Positions 45,768-53,228 of a stretch of DNA of 64,000 nt are shown here, in pieces. A program made the translations under genes and the position numbers. The stretch lies in contig BPGD01000001.1 of assembly GCA_026002855.1 (NCBI GenBank), positions 3,418,001 through 3,482,000 of the forward strand, in the 5' to 3' direction. The notes under the pieces are model-generated. The model ran no database searches, was not told where the DNA came from, and was given only the letters and a program-made list of their open reading frames with translations. The first letter of the stretch is position 1; every line of letters begins with the position of its first letter. The stretch comes from Bryobacteraceae bacterium (GTDB lineage Bacteria > Acidobacteriota > Terriglobia > Bryobacterales > Bryobacteraceae).

Positions 45768-46857
45768 TTGACTCTCGCATCATATGTCAATCGAGGGATA
45801 ATTCGGCTTGCTGCCATAAGGCTCCGATGAGGCGCTTGCGCATCCGCTTGGTCTTCTTCAGCGCCATCCGCGCCACCGCCCCCGATTGCCAGAATTGCTG
45901 AGGGCAGACGTTGGCCAGCTCATGCTGCTTCCAGTCGCCCCATAGAGACTCGACGGGATTCAACTCCGGGGCATCGCCTGGCAGGAACTCGACCTCGATC
46001 CGGCCCCGCTGGCCTCCACCCAGCGCCGCACCAGCGCGCTGCGGTGGGCCGGCAGCCGGTCCCGGATCACCAGCAGCGGTCCGCGCACCTGCCGCTTCAG
46101 CGCATCGGGGAATTCCACCCCCCTGCGGCGCACGGATCGGCCCCGGATGCAGCCGGAAATAGAAATTCCAGAAGGTCACCCCGGCCACGGCGGACAGCGT
46201 CTTCCAGTTGAAGCAATCCTGCAAAACCGGCGTCTGGCCCTCGGCGCCCAGGTGCGCACCCGGTGCGGCCGTTGGCTGATGCCGCCCTCGTCGATGAAGA
46301 CGATCGTCCGTCCCCCCTGCGGGCATTTTTTGAATGGCAGGCCAGCGCTTGCGCTTCCATGGCTCAACGGCCTTCTCGTCGCGCTCCAGCGCCCGCCCCA
46401 CGGGCCTCTGGCAACTAAACCCCATGGCCCGCAGCAGCTTCCACACATGGCCCGAATGATAGCGGAGGCCAAAGCGGGCTTCGATCACCTCGGCCACGCG
46501 CGGACAGGTCCACAGCGGCGTAGGGTAGCCGAAGGCTCCCGGGCTGGCCAGCAGCATCCTCTCTACCTGCCGCAGTTGCGCGGCACCCAGCTTCGGCGGC
46601 CGGCCCGCCCAGCCCGCCTGTCGCAGCGCCTTCGTGCCGCCCTCCCGGTACTGCCACACCCAGCGGCTCACCGTCTGTCGGGCGACTTTGAGCTCGCGCG
46701 CGATCTCCGCCTGCGGCACGCCCGTGATGAACAGCCGGAGCCCTTCCAGCCGGTGCTCTGCAGCGCCTCGAAATCCCGTCTCTGGCCCCGCGGATTGCCC
46801 ATATGCACACAGATGCAAGGCCCCTGAAAAGTTGACACCATTTTATGCGAGATGCAG
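45768..46857 (-). mobile_element. IS630-family insertion sequence, copy 1
   Basis: Both ends carry related inverted repeats (right TTGACTCTCGCAT; left CTGCATCTCGCAT) and are flanked by TA dinucleotides at 45766-45767 and 46858-46859, the target duplication expected for IS630. It is inverted relative to copy 2 at 49720-50814. Confidence 0.82.
45787..46818 (-). pseudogene. IS630-family transposase, frameshifted (copy 1)
   Basis: The N-terminal part has ITGVPQAEIARELKVARQTVSRWVWQYREGG (helix-turn-helix) and LLASPGAFGYPTPLWTCPRVAEVIEARFGLRYHSGHVWKLLRAMGFSCQRP. The catalytic VFIDEGGISQRPHRVRTWAP lies in another frame after an A6 run at 46326-46331; compared with copy 2 one G is missing in the following G run, so a -1 shift there cannot restore the frame. 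The C-terminal RIEVEFLPGDAPELNPVESLWGDWKQHELANVCP is back in the first frame, so the middle has compensating indels. The gene is inactive. Confidence 0.8.
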
Positions 46858-46911
46858 TAAGTACTAGTTCCTCTAGACTGCGACAGTGAACCCTCAGAGT
46901 GCGAGTCGCTC

Positions 46912-46940
46912 TTGCGTTGCATCGATCATGCGATTATACT
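46912..46940 (+). promoter_or_regulatory. Possible promoter of the PEP-CTERM gene
   Basis: TATACT (46935-46940, 5 of 6 to consensus) is preceded 17 bases upstream by TTGCGT (46912-46917, 3 of 6). It would start transcription about 25 bases before the ribosome-binding site GGGGAGGA of the gene at 46974. Confidence 0.4.
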
Positions 46941-46973
46941 CAAGGGTGTTTCTTCGCAAGTAGGGGAGGAAAG

Positions 46974-47636
46974 ATGGACAAACAGATTTCCAGGCTTTTC
47001 GTTCTAGCCTGCTTTACCGTCGCGTCAGGGTGGGGGGGCGTGATTTCTTTTGGTTCCGACCTTCTGAGCGAGTCGAACAACATCACAGGCACCAATGTCG
47101 TGATCACCGCGCATCCGGCTTGGGGTAACCTGCCGCCGTATTCTTGGATATCGTATCGCAACACGGGATACGCTACAGGAGCCTCCAGTCCCCCAAACGC
47201 CAGCATTCCAGGCACACCAACGGCTATTTTCACCGAATGGTTGCCCGCTTTCTCTAATGCTGTGAACGTGACGGTGTTCGCTGATGACACGGCCGCAGTC
47301 TACCTGTTTGACAACGCGAATCCCACGGGTTTACTCCTAAAAGGCCCCAATCCACTTCAGGACAGCGCTTGTGCCGCTGGTCCGATCGGTTGCCAACCAA
47401 ACGAGAGTTGGACCTCCGGTTGGGTTCCCGTTGCTTTGGGAGGTACGGCGTGGCTGGAGATTCATGCTTACCAGCGCGGTGGCGGGCCATTCGGAGTTCT
47501 GTATGGGGGAGAAGCCCATGTTGTGCCCGAACCGGGTACTTATGCGCTGCTCGGCTTGGGATTAATTTTCTTGGGTCTGCTGCAGCCCTTTTTCTGCTCA
47601 CGGAACCGAAGCCGAATCCCTCCGATAGCCGAGTAG
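46974..47636 (+). CDS. PEP-CTERM sorting-domain protein
   Basis: The ATG at 46974 has GGGGAGGA just upstream and begins MDKQISRLFVLACFTVASGWGG, a signal peptide. The 220-residue protein has a beta-rich middle (NAVNVTVFADDTAAVYLFDNANPTGLLLKG, GGTAWLEIHAYQRGGGPFGVLYGG) and ends with VPEPGTYALLGLGLIFLGLL plus a basic tail, the PEP-CTERM tripartite signal cut by exosortase at the membrane. Such proteins are exported and associated with exopolysaccharide. Base composition looks lower in GC than its neighbours, and the gene is stranded between insertion sequences, which suggests recent arrival. Confidence 0.85.
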   Translation: MDKQISRLFVLACFTVASGWGGVISFGSDLLSESNNITGTNVVITAHPAWGNLPPYSWISYRNTGYATGASSPPNASIPGTPTAIFTEWLPAFSNAVNVTVFADDTAAVYLFDNANPTGLLLKGPNPLQDSACAAGPIGCQPNESWTSGWVPVALGGTAWLEIHAYQRGGGPFGVLYGGEAHVVPEPGTYALLGLGLIFLGLLQPFFCSRNRSRIPPIAE

Positions 47637-47740
47637 GTGGCAATAGGCAGGGCGTCTTTCGGAGAGAACCTCCCCGTTGCTAGAGTTTCCGCTGCAGTTG
47701 AAGGTCAGCAGAGCCGAAGTTCCTCGTTTGCACTCGCCCT

Positions 47741-47765
47741 CTGGCGGCGGTTATGCCGCCGCCAG
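47741..47765 (+). terminator. Hairpin downstream of the PEP-CTERM gene
   Basis: CTGGCGGCGG (47741-47750) pairs perfectly with CCGCCGCCAG (47756-47765) over a 5-base loop. There is no T-run; the hairpin lies about 105 bases after the stop codon and could end that transcript. Confidence 0.4.
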
Positions 47766-47813
47766 GTGAGTGATCCCACCATCATAAAATAAGTCGCCGC
47801 CGTAAGCTTGAGC

Positions 47814-49027
47814 TGTACTTAGCGGGAGATTGCCGGACACCGGGAGGCGTTCCGGTGGGTTGATTCTATCTCATGCTGCCTCCCGCTGAGGCAGCAAAGC
47901 CAAACCATCTGAGAAGGCCTGGTAGGGGGTCCTTCCCTTCGTGCGGTAACCCTGATGGGCTCGCTGGCGGTTGTAGAAATCCAGGTATCGGTCCAGGTCG
48001 GCCTGGAGCTGGTCCAGGCTTTCATAGAGGGTCTTGCGGAAGGCCACCGAGAAGAACTCCTCCTTCACCGTGCGGTGGAAGCGTTCGCAGAAGCCGTTGG
48101 TCTCCGGCGAGCGCACTTCGGTGCGGCGATGCTGGATCTGGTTCAGCGCCAGGAACAGCTCAAAGAAATGCTGCAACTCGCGCCCACAGTATTCCCTGCC
48201 ATTATCGGTGAGGATGTGCTCAACCGCCATGCCGCTCTCTTCATAGAAGGGCAGCACACGGTCGTAGAGCGTGTCCACGGCCGTCATCGGCGCCTTCGAC
48301 AGCGCCAGCTTGGCGAACGCCAGCGAGCAATTGGCGTCGACCACGCTCTGCATGTAGATCTTGCCGACGCCCTTGATGGTGCCGACGAAGTAGGTGTCCT
48401 GGCACAGCAAATAGCCTGGATACGGCGCTTCGACGTGCTGTTCGGGATCGACCGTTCGCCGGCGGTGGAGTTGGATGAGCCGGATCTGGCGGTCGGTCAG
48501 CCCGCCGCCGCGATCGGCGGTCTTTTGCTCCAGCCAGAACAGGCGGTGGATGCGCAGAGTGAGTCCGTGGCGCTGCCAGACGGCGCGCACCGTGGAAGGC
48601 GAAACGCCGACGCCGATGAGGCGGAGTTGGCCGCTGATGCGGACATAGCTGTAGGTGGGGAATTGCTCGGTCATCTCAAGGATGCGCTGTTCGAGTTCCG
48701 GAGGCGTCTGGTTGGGCATCCGAGGGCGACGCCGCGGCTGCGGCGCCAAGCCCTCGGCACCGTACTTTTCGTAAGCTTCCTTGATTTCGTAGAAGTGGCT
48801 CCTGCTGATGCCGGCACGCTTGCAGGCCAGGCGGACGTTGTCGAGTTCCTGGGCCAGGGCCAATAGCCCCAAGCGGGCCTTGATAAGCTTCTCTCTGGTG
48901 CTCATGAGGCGGTCAGTTCCTTTCGTGGTGATCTGAGTCTTGAGAAACCCAAAATCTACCACCGGAACGCCGCCTCAGGCACCGCTGCCCCGGTGCCCCG
49001 GTGTCCGCTCAACTCCCGCTAAGTACA
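47814..49027 (-). mobile_element. IS481-like insertion sequence, intact
   Basis: The element is bounded by the 15-base inverted repeat TGTACTTAGCGGGAG at 47814-47828 and 49013-49027, followed on each side by a further related GGACACCGGG block. The TGT end is typical of IS481. The transposase inside is a single open frame. The left and right flanks show no matching target duplication. Confidence 0.82.
47871..48905 (-). CDS. IS481-like DDE transposase
   Basis: The 344-residue protein starts at MSTREKLIKARLGLLALAQEL. An N-terminal helix-turn-helix (DNVRLACKRAGISRSHFYEIKEAYEKYGAEGL) and a second one (MTEQFPTYSYVRISGQLRLIGVGVSPSTVRAVWQRHGL) precede an rve/DDE domain: CQDTYFVGTIKGVGKIYM (first Asp), HILTDNGREYCG (second Asp) and RSPETNGFCERFHRTVKEEF (Glu). 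The frame is unbroken and the element ends are intact, so this is the only transposase in the island that looks active. Confidence 0.9.
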   Translation of the reverse strand: MSTREKLIKARLGLLALAQELDNVRLACKRAGISRSHFYEIKEAYEKYGAEGLAPQPRRRPRMPNQTPPELEQRILEMTEQFPTYSYVRISGQLRLIGVGVSPSTVRAVWQRHGLTLRIHRLFWLEQKTADRGGGLTDRQIRLIQLHRRRTVDPEQHVEAPYPGYLLCQDTYFVGTIKGVGKIYMQSVVDANCSLAFAKLALSKAPMTAVDTLYDRVLPFYEESGMAVEHILTDNGREYCGRELQHFFELFLALNQIQHRRTEVRSPETNGFCERFHRTVKEEFFSVAFRKTLYESLDQLQADLDRYLDFYNRQRAHQGYRTKGRTPYQAFSDGLALLPQREAA

Positions 49028-49028
49028 T

Positions 49029-49199
49029 CTCAAGGAACAGGTTCTCTGGGTGCGGCACTTCGCGACCTTGGAGGAACTGGCCGAAGCGCTCGAAGAATTC
49101 CGCCAGCGATACAAAGAGCAGTGGCTGGTCGAACGCCTCCACTTCCAGTCGCCGCGACAGGCTCATCAGGTCTTACTTGCCATGGAGCCTGCTGCATGA
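49029..49199 (+). pseudogene. 3' fragment of an IS3-family transposase
   Basis: The frame reads LKEQVLWVRHFATLEELAEALEEFRQRYKEQWLVERLHFQSPRQAHQVLLAMEPAA then stop, closely matching the C-terminus of the IS3-type transposase at 44184-45335. It starts exactly at the right end of the IS481-like element, and no 5' part is seen on the element's other side. Confidence 0.85.
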
Positions 49200-49419
49200 A
49201 AGTAAATCAAAAACTGTCCAAGAAATCGGGTGCGGTACAGCCGTAGCGGGTCGTCGGCCGGTGCCAGTCCCTTGCGGCTGGCATGCAAGTACATCTCGTG
49301 CTACTGAAGGTCTTCTCCGCTCATGGCGTCTTTGCTGGAGTAGCGGCGGACGAAAGAATTTCGGGCTGTCTTATTCCAGCCCTTTCGACGATCTGCTAAC
49401 AAATGAAGTACGGTGAGTA

Positions 49420-49713
49420 TCAATACTCTTGCATTATCCGCGCAAGGTCTTTCAAATCCAGCACCTGATCGAACTTGACCCCTGCCATTCCGCATGCTTG
49501 CCAAACAATCTCTCCGAGATAGAGCATATCAATTGCTCTGATAGCAACAGCTGTGCCTGGGGAAATCTCACTCTGGCATGTTATCCGTACACCGCCCTGT
49601 GATACATCTAAAATCCCCTCGTGGTAAACCTGTCGGGTTTGCAGCACTTCCAGTTGCACTTGGAGGCGTTTCTCCAGGCGGGGAAACCTTCTTGAGGAGC
49701 CGGGTGGAAACAT
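49420..49713 (-). CDS. Small PilZ-domain protein
   Basis: The 97-residue protein has the PilZ pattern: an Arg-containing N-terminal segment (SRRFPRLEKRLQVQLEVL), then EGILDVSQGGVRITCQSEISPGTAVAIRAIDMLYLGEIVWQACGMAGVKFDQV, in which DVSQGG matches D/NxSxxG. PilZ domains bind cyclic di-GMP and change the activity of partner proteins. The RxxxR part is only partly conserved (RRFPR), so binding is likely but unproven. An IS630 copy ends 5-6 bases upstream of its start codon, so its original promoter has been displaced. Confidence 0.8.
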   Translation of the reverse strand: MFPPGSSRRFPRLEKRLQVQLEVLQTRQVYHEGILDVSQGGVRITCQSEISPGTAVAIRAIDMLYLGEIVWQACGMAGVKFDQVLDLKDLARIMQEY

Positions 49714-49719
49714 GACCTA

Positions 49720-50814
49720 CTGAACCTCACATAATATAGTGTCACCTTTTCGGGGGCCTTGCATCTGTGTGCATATGGGCAATCCGCTGGGCCAGAGACG
49801 GGATTTCGAGGCGCTGGAGAGCACCGGCTGGAAGGGCTCGGGCCGTTCATCACGGGCGTGCCGCAGGCGCAGATCACACGCGAGCTGAGGGTCGCCCGCC
49901 AGATGGTGAGCCGCTGGGTGCGGCAGTACTGGGAGGGCGGCAGGAAGGCGATGCGGCAGGCGGGCCGGCCGGGCCGGCCGCCGAATCTGGGCGCCGCGCA
50001 ACTGCGGCAGCTGGAGAAAAGGCTGCTGGCCGGCCCGGAAGCCTTCGGCTACCCTACGCCGCTGTGGACCTGTCCTCGCGTGGCCGAGGTGATCGAAGCC
50101 CGCTTTGGCGTCCGCTATCATCCGGGCCATGTGTGGAAGCTGCTGCGGGCCATGGGGTTCAGTTGCCAGAGGCCCGTGGGGCGGGCGGTGGAGCGCGACG
50201 AGAAGGCCGTTGAGCCATGGAAGCGCAAGCGCTGGCCTGCCATTCAAAAAATGCCCGCAGGGAGGGACGGTCGGTCGTCTTCATAGACGAGAGCGGCATC
50301 AGCCAGCGGCCGCACCGGGTGCGCACTTGGGCGCCGGGTGGCCAGACGCCGGTTTTGCAGGATTGCTTCAACTGGCAGACGCCGTCCGCCGTGGTCGGGA
50401 GCGGCCTTCTGGAATTTCTATTTCCGGCTGCATCCTGGGTCGATCCGCGCGCCGCAGGGGGTGGAATTTCTGGATGCGCTGAAGCGGCAGGTGCGCGGAC
50501 CGCTGCTGGGGATCTGGGACCGGCTGCCGGCACACCGCAGCGCGCTGGTGCGGCGCTGGGTGGAGGCCAGCGGGAACCGGATCGAGGTCGAGTTCCCGCC
50601 GGCCTATGCCCCAGAGTTGAATCCCGTCGAGTATCTCTGGGCCTGCTGGAAGCAGCATGAGCTGGCCAACGTCTGTCCTCGGGAATTCTGGCAACTGAAG
50701 CGGTCGCGCGGATGGAGCTGAAGAAGATCAAGCGGAAGCGCAGGTGCCTCCTCGGAGCCTTCTGGCAGCAAGCCGAACCACCCCTCGATTGACTCTATAT
50801 TATGCGAGGGTCAA
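49720..50814 (+). mobile_element. IS630-family insertion sequence, copy 2
   Basis: The left end (CTGAACCTCACATAATATAG) and the inverted right end (TTGACCCTCGCATAATATAG) match over about 20 bases. TA dinucleotides at 49718-49719 and 50815-50816 are the target duplication. It is the inverted partner of copy 1 at 45768-46857. Confidence 0.85.
49775..50792 (+). pseudogene. IS630-family transposase, frameshifted (copy 2)
   Basis: The helix-turn-helix ITGVPQAQITRELRVARQMVSRWVRQY and the segment to GFSCQRPVGRAVERDEKAVEPWKRKRWPAIQK are in one frame. An A6 run at 50246-50251 then allows a -1 shift into KNARREGRSVVFIDESGISQRPHRVRTWAPGGQTPVLQDCFNWQT, the catalytic part, which looks like the programmed shift used by some IS630 members. 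Further shifts near 50400 (before AFWNFYFRLHPGSIRAPQGVEFLDALKR) and near 50695 (before ARMELKKIKRKRR) are not of that kind, so this copy is dead. Confidence 0.8.
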
Positions 50815-50879
50815 TAGTTCGTGTATCACACCCGATTTCTCGTACGGTCTTTTGGATTATCGTTATACGGCAGTCTCTG

Positions 50880-52201
50880 GCAGGTCGCTGAAAAACTCCG
50901 AGACAAGACACGTGGGAATTGTTCTATACGTCTTTATTGGTGTAGGGACCCCATGAGAGGAGAAGACCGTCAGCAGCACGAAATGTTCCTGTACGCTAGC
51001 CTGGAGGGCCTGGTGCCGGCCGGCCACCCGCTGCGGCCGATCCGAGCGATGGTGGACAATGCGCTCGAGAGGCTGGACGACACCTCCGATGAGATCCACG
51101 CGGAAGTCGGGCGGCCGTCGGTCGCGCCGGAGCGGCTGCTCGAGGGCGCAGCTGTTGATGCTGCTGTACACGATCCGGAGCGAGCGAATGCTGGTCGAGC
51201 AGCTGCGCTACAACCTGCTGTAGTGGTGGTTTGTGGGGCTGGGGATGAGCGAGGAGGTCTGGCACGCGACGGTGTTTACGAAGAACCGGGATCGGCTGCT
51301 GGAGGGCGATGTGGCGCGGCAGTTTTTTGGCGAGATTGTGCGGCAGGCGAAGCAGCGGGGTTTGATGTCGAGCGAGCATTTTTCAGTGGATGGGACGATG
51401 GTGGAGGCGTGGGCGAGGTGAGAAGAGCTTTCGGCCGAAACAGGGGAAGTCGGATGAGGACGAGCCGAAAGGGGGCAGCCGCAATCGGGAAGTGGACTTT
51501 CGGGGGCAGCAGCGGTCGAATGAGACACACGAGTCGGTGACGGATCCGGAGGCGCGGCTGTGGAGGAAGAGTCAGACGGCGGAGGCGAGGCTGAGCTATT
51601 TGGGGCATGTGCTGGGAGAGAACCGGCACGGGCTGATTGTGAACGTACGGGTGATGAGGGCTTACGGGCGAGCGGAGCGGGAGGCGGCGGTGGAGATGGC
51701 GCGGGAGATTCCGGGAGGGCGGAAGCGGGTGACGCTGGCAGCCGACCGAGGGTACGACACGCGGGAGTTTGTCGAGCAGTTGAAGGAGCTGAACGTGACG
51801 CCGCATGTGGCGCAGAATGTGACCGGGCGGCGCAGCGCGGTGGATGGGCGGACGACGCGGCATGAAGGCTACTGGGTGAGTCAGAGGAGGCGGAAGCGGG
51901 TGGAGGAGTTCTTCGGGTGGGCGAAGGGGGTGGCGGGGCTGAGGAAGGTGAAATTGCGAGGGCGGGAGAAGGTGGGATGGCTGTTCACGCTGGCAGCGGC
52001 GGCCTACAATCTGGTGAGGATGAGGAACCTGATGGCAACGACTGCCTGAAGGGTGCGGAAAGAGCCTTCCAGCAGCCTTTCCAAGGCCGCTGGAAGGCAA
52101 GCAGGACGCCGACAGACCGCGTCTGAAGCCTTTCCGGTGAGCCGGAAATCAAAAAACGAACCAATTTTCGGCTCAGCGAAGGAAAGTTTTCAGAGACCTG
52201 C
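50880..52201 (+). mobile_element. IS5/IS1182-like insertion sequence, degenerate
   Basis: The ends carry an imperfect inverted repeat, GCAGGTCGCTGAAAAACT at the left (from 50880) and GCAGGTCTCTGAAAACTT inverted at the right (to 52201). The transposase between is split over three frames. Confidence 0.65.
50954..52049 (+). pseudogene. IS5/IS1182-like transposase, broken
   Basis: The order of segments is that of a DUF772-plus-DDE transposase. MRGEDRQQHEMFLYASLEGLVPAGHPLRPIRAMVDNALERL comes first, then after a shift and an in-frame TAG (about 51221) WWFVGLGMSEEVWHATVFTKNRDRLLEGDVARQFF and SSEHFSVDGTMVEAWA. After another shift near 51420 come EKSFRPKQGK, VDFRGQQRSNETHESVTDPEARLWRK, VTLAADRGYDTREFVEQLKELNVTPHVAQN and RKRVEEFFGWAKGVAGLRK. 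At least two frameshifts and one stop make it inactive. Confidence 0.8.
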
Positions 52202-52204
52202 TAC

Positions 52205-52590
52205 GGGGCAGTGTCCGGGGATCGAAGTGGGCGCCAGCATCGGCAGCTGGAGACTGACGCGCGCGCTGGAGTGGATGATTGCCAGCTGGTAAGCGCCGAA
52301 GCGGCTGCGGTGCGACAACGTGGGAATTCACGAGTCGGCATTTTCTCGTCTGGTGCGAGAGGCTCGCGCATCGAAATCGTTCTGATTCAGCTGGGGCGGC
52401 CGTTCGAGAACGGCTATCTCTGGAGAGCTACAACGGCTCGCTGCACGACGACTGTCAATGTACGAATTGGTTTGCAAACGTGGCTAGGGCTATAGAAAAG
52501 TTCGAGGCGTGGAGAAAGGAGTGCCACACCGAAAGGCCGCATCGCGCTCCAGGATACCGCACGCCGGAGGAGTTTGCGCGGCAGTGTTCG
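52205..52590 (+). pseudogene. Remnant of an IS3-family orfB transposase
   Basis: Scattered over three frames are WRLTRALEWMIAS, WEFTSRHFLVWCERLAHRN, EIVLIQLGRPFENGYLW and ESYNGSLHDDCQCTNWFANVARAIEKFEAWRKECHTERPHRAPGYRTPEEFARQC. In order they follow the C-terminal catalytic half of IS407-type IS3 transposases (Asp-Asn region, ENGYxESYNG, ERPHxxLGYxTP). The 5' part is missing; the IS5/IS1182-like element ends just before it. Confidence 0.75.
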
Positions 52591-52829
52591 GAGCCCACTG
52601 GCAGGACAGGTAGAATACAACTCGCCCTTCCAAATTACGACTCTTGGAGAAAAAGGGACTGTTCAGCCCTGACGCCGCAGCCTGAAGGACACCGGTTCCG
52701 ACGCGGCGCAGTTAAACGAGTCGAGTTTCGCAGCAATCGATCGTAACCCGGCGCTAACGAGTGGCGAGTTTACGGGTGAGAGTCCCCAATGCGGTTTGTT
52801 TTGTGAAACGAAACGTGGATGAGCAAGAA

Positions 52830-53228
52830 TTACAAAGTTTTCGGTAGCCACACTGGCCTGTACTGGATCCAGTGGAAGTAGGCCGTCATGCCGTGCAGGA
52901 GCAGCAGCGGAAAGACAAGCGTCAACAAGGAGGCCAGCCGGTTCAACCAGCCTTTCTCCTGGAGCGCGATGATGACGGCTGCCAGGGCCAGATAGGCGGC
53001 TGCCGCCGCATTGTCGGCGGCGGTGATGGCCAGCAGGGGCAGCGCGATGCCCGTCTGGAGCCGGGCGCGCGCCGAACGGGTGCGGAACAGCAGCCAGAGG
53101 GAGTTCGCCGCGAATCCGGCGGCAACGACTGAGGCGGCCATCTGCGCTCCAGCGACTGCCAGAAGCAGAGCCGCCGCCAGCAGCCAGGTGTTGGCCGTCT
53201 CCAGCCGTCCGGGCGATTCATGCCGCAC
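52830..53228 (-). CDS. Hypothetical small membrane protein
   Basis: A protein of about 132 residues from a GTG at 53228, chosen because AAGGAGG lies about 9 bases upstream and the start overlaps the end of the glycosyltransferase gene. It has about four hydrophobic segments (TANTWLLAAALLLAVAGAQMAASVVAAGF, IALPLLAITAADNAAAAAYLALAAVIIAL, LLTLVFPLLLLHGMTAYF). I do not recognise a family. Coupling to the glycosyltransferase suggests a role in the same surface-polymer or receptor system. It is the first chromosomal gene after the island. Confidence 0.7.
   Translation of the reverse strand: MRHESPGRLETANTWLLAAALLLAVAGAQMAASVVAAGFAANSLWLLFRTRSARARLQTGIALPLLAITAADNAAAAAYLALAAVIIALQEKGWLNRLASLLTLVFPLLLLHGMTAYFHWIQYRPVWLPKTL

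Noticed and set aside
40332-52829. The island as a prophage or integrative conjugative element
   Set aside because: No structural phage genes, relaxase or type IV secretion genes are present; only the integrase and a possible Xis protein remain.
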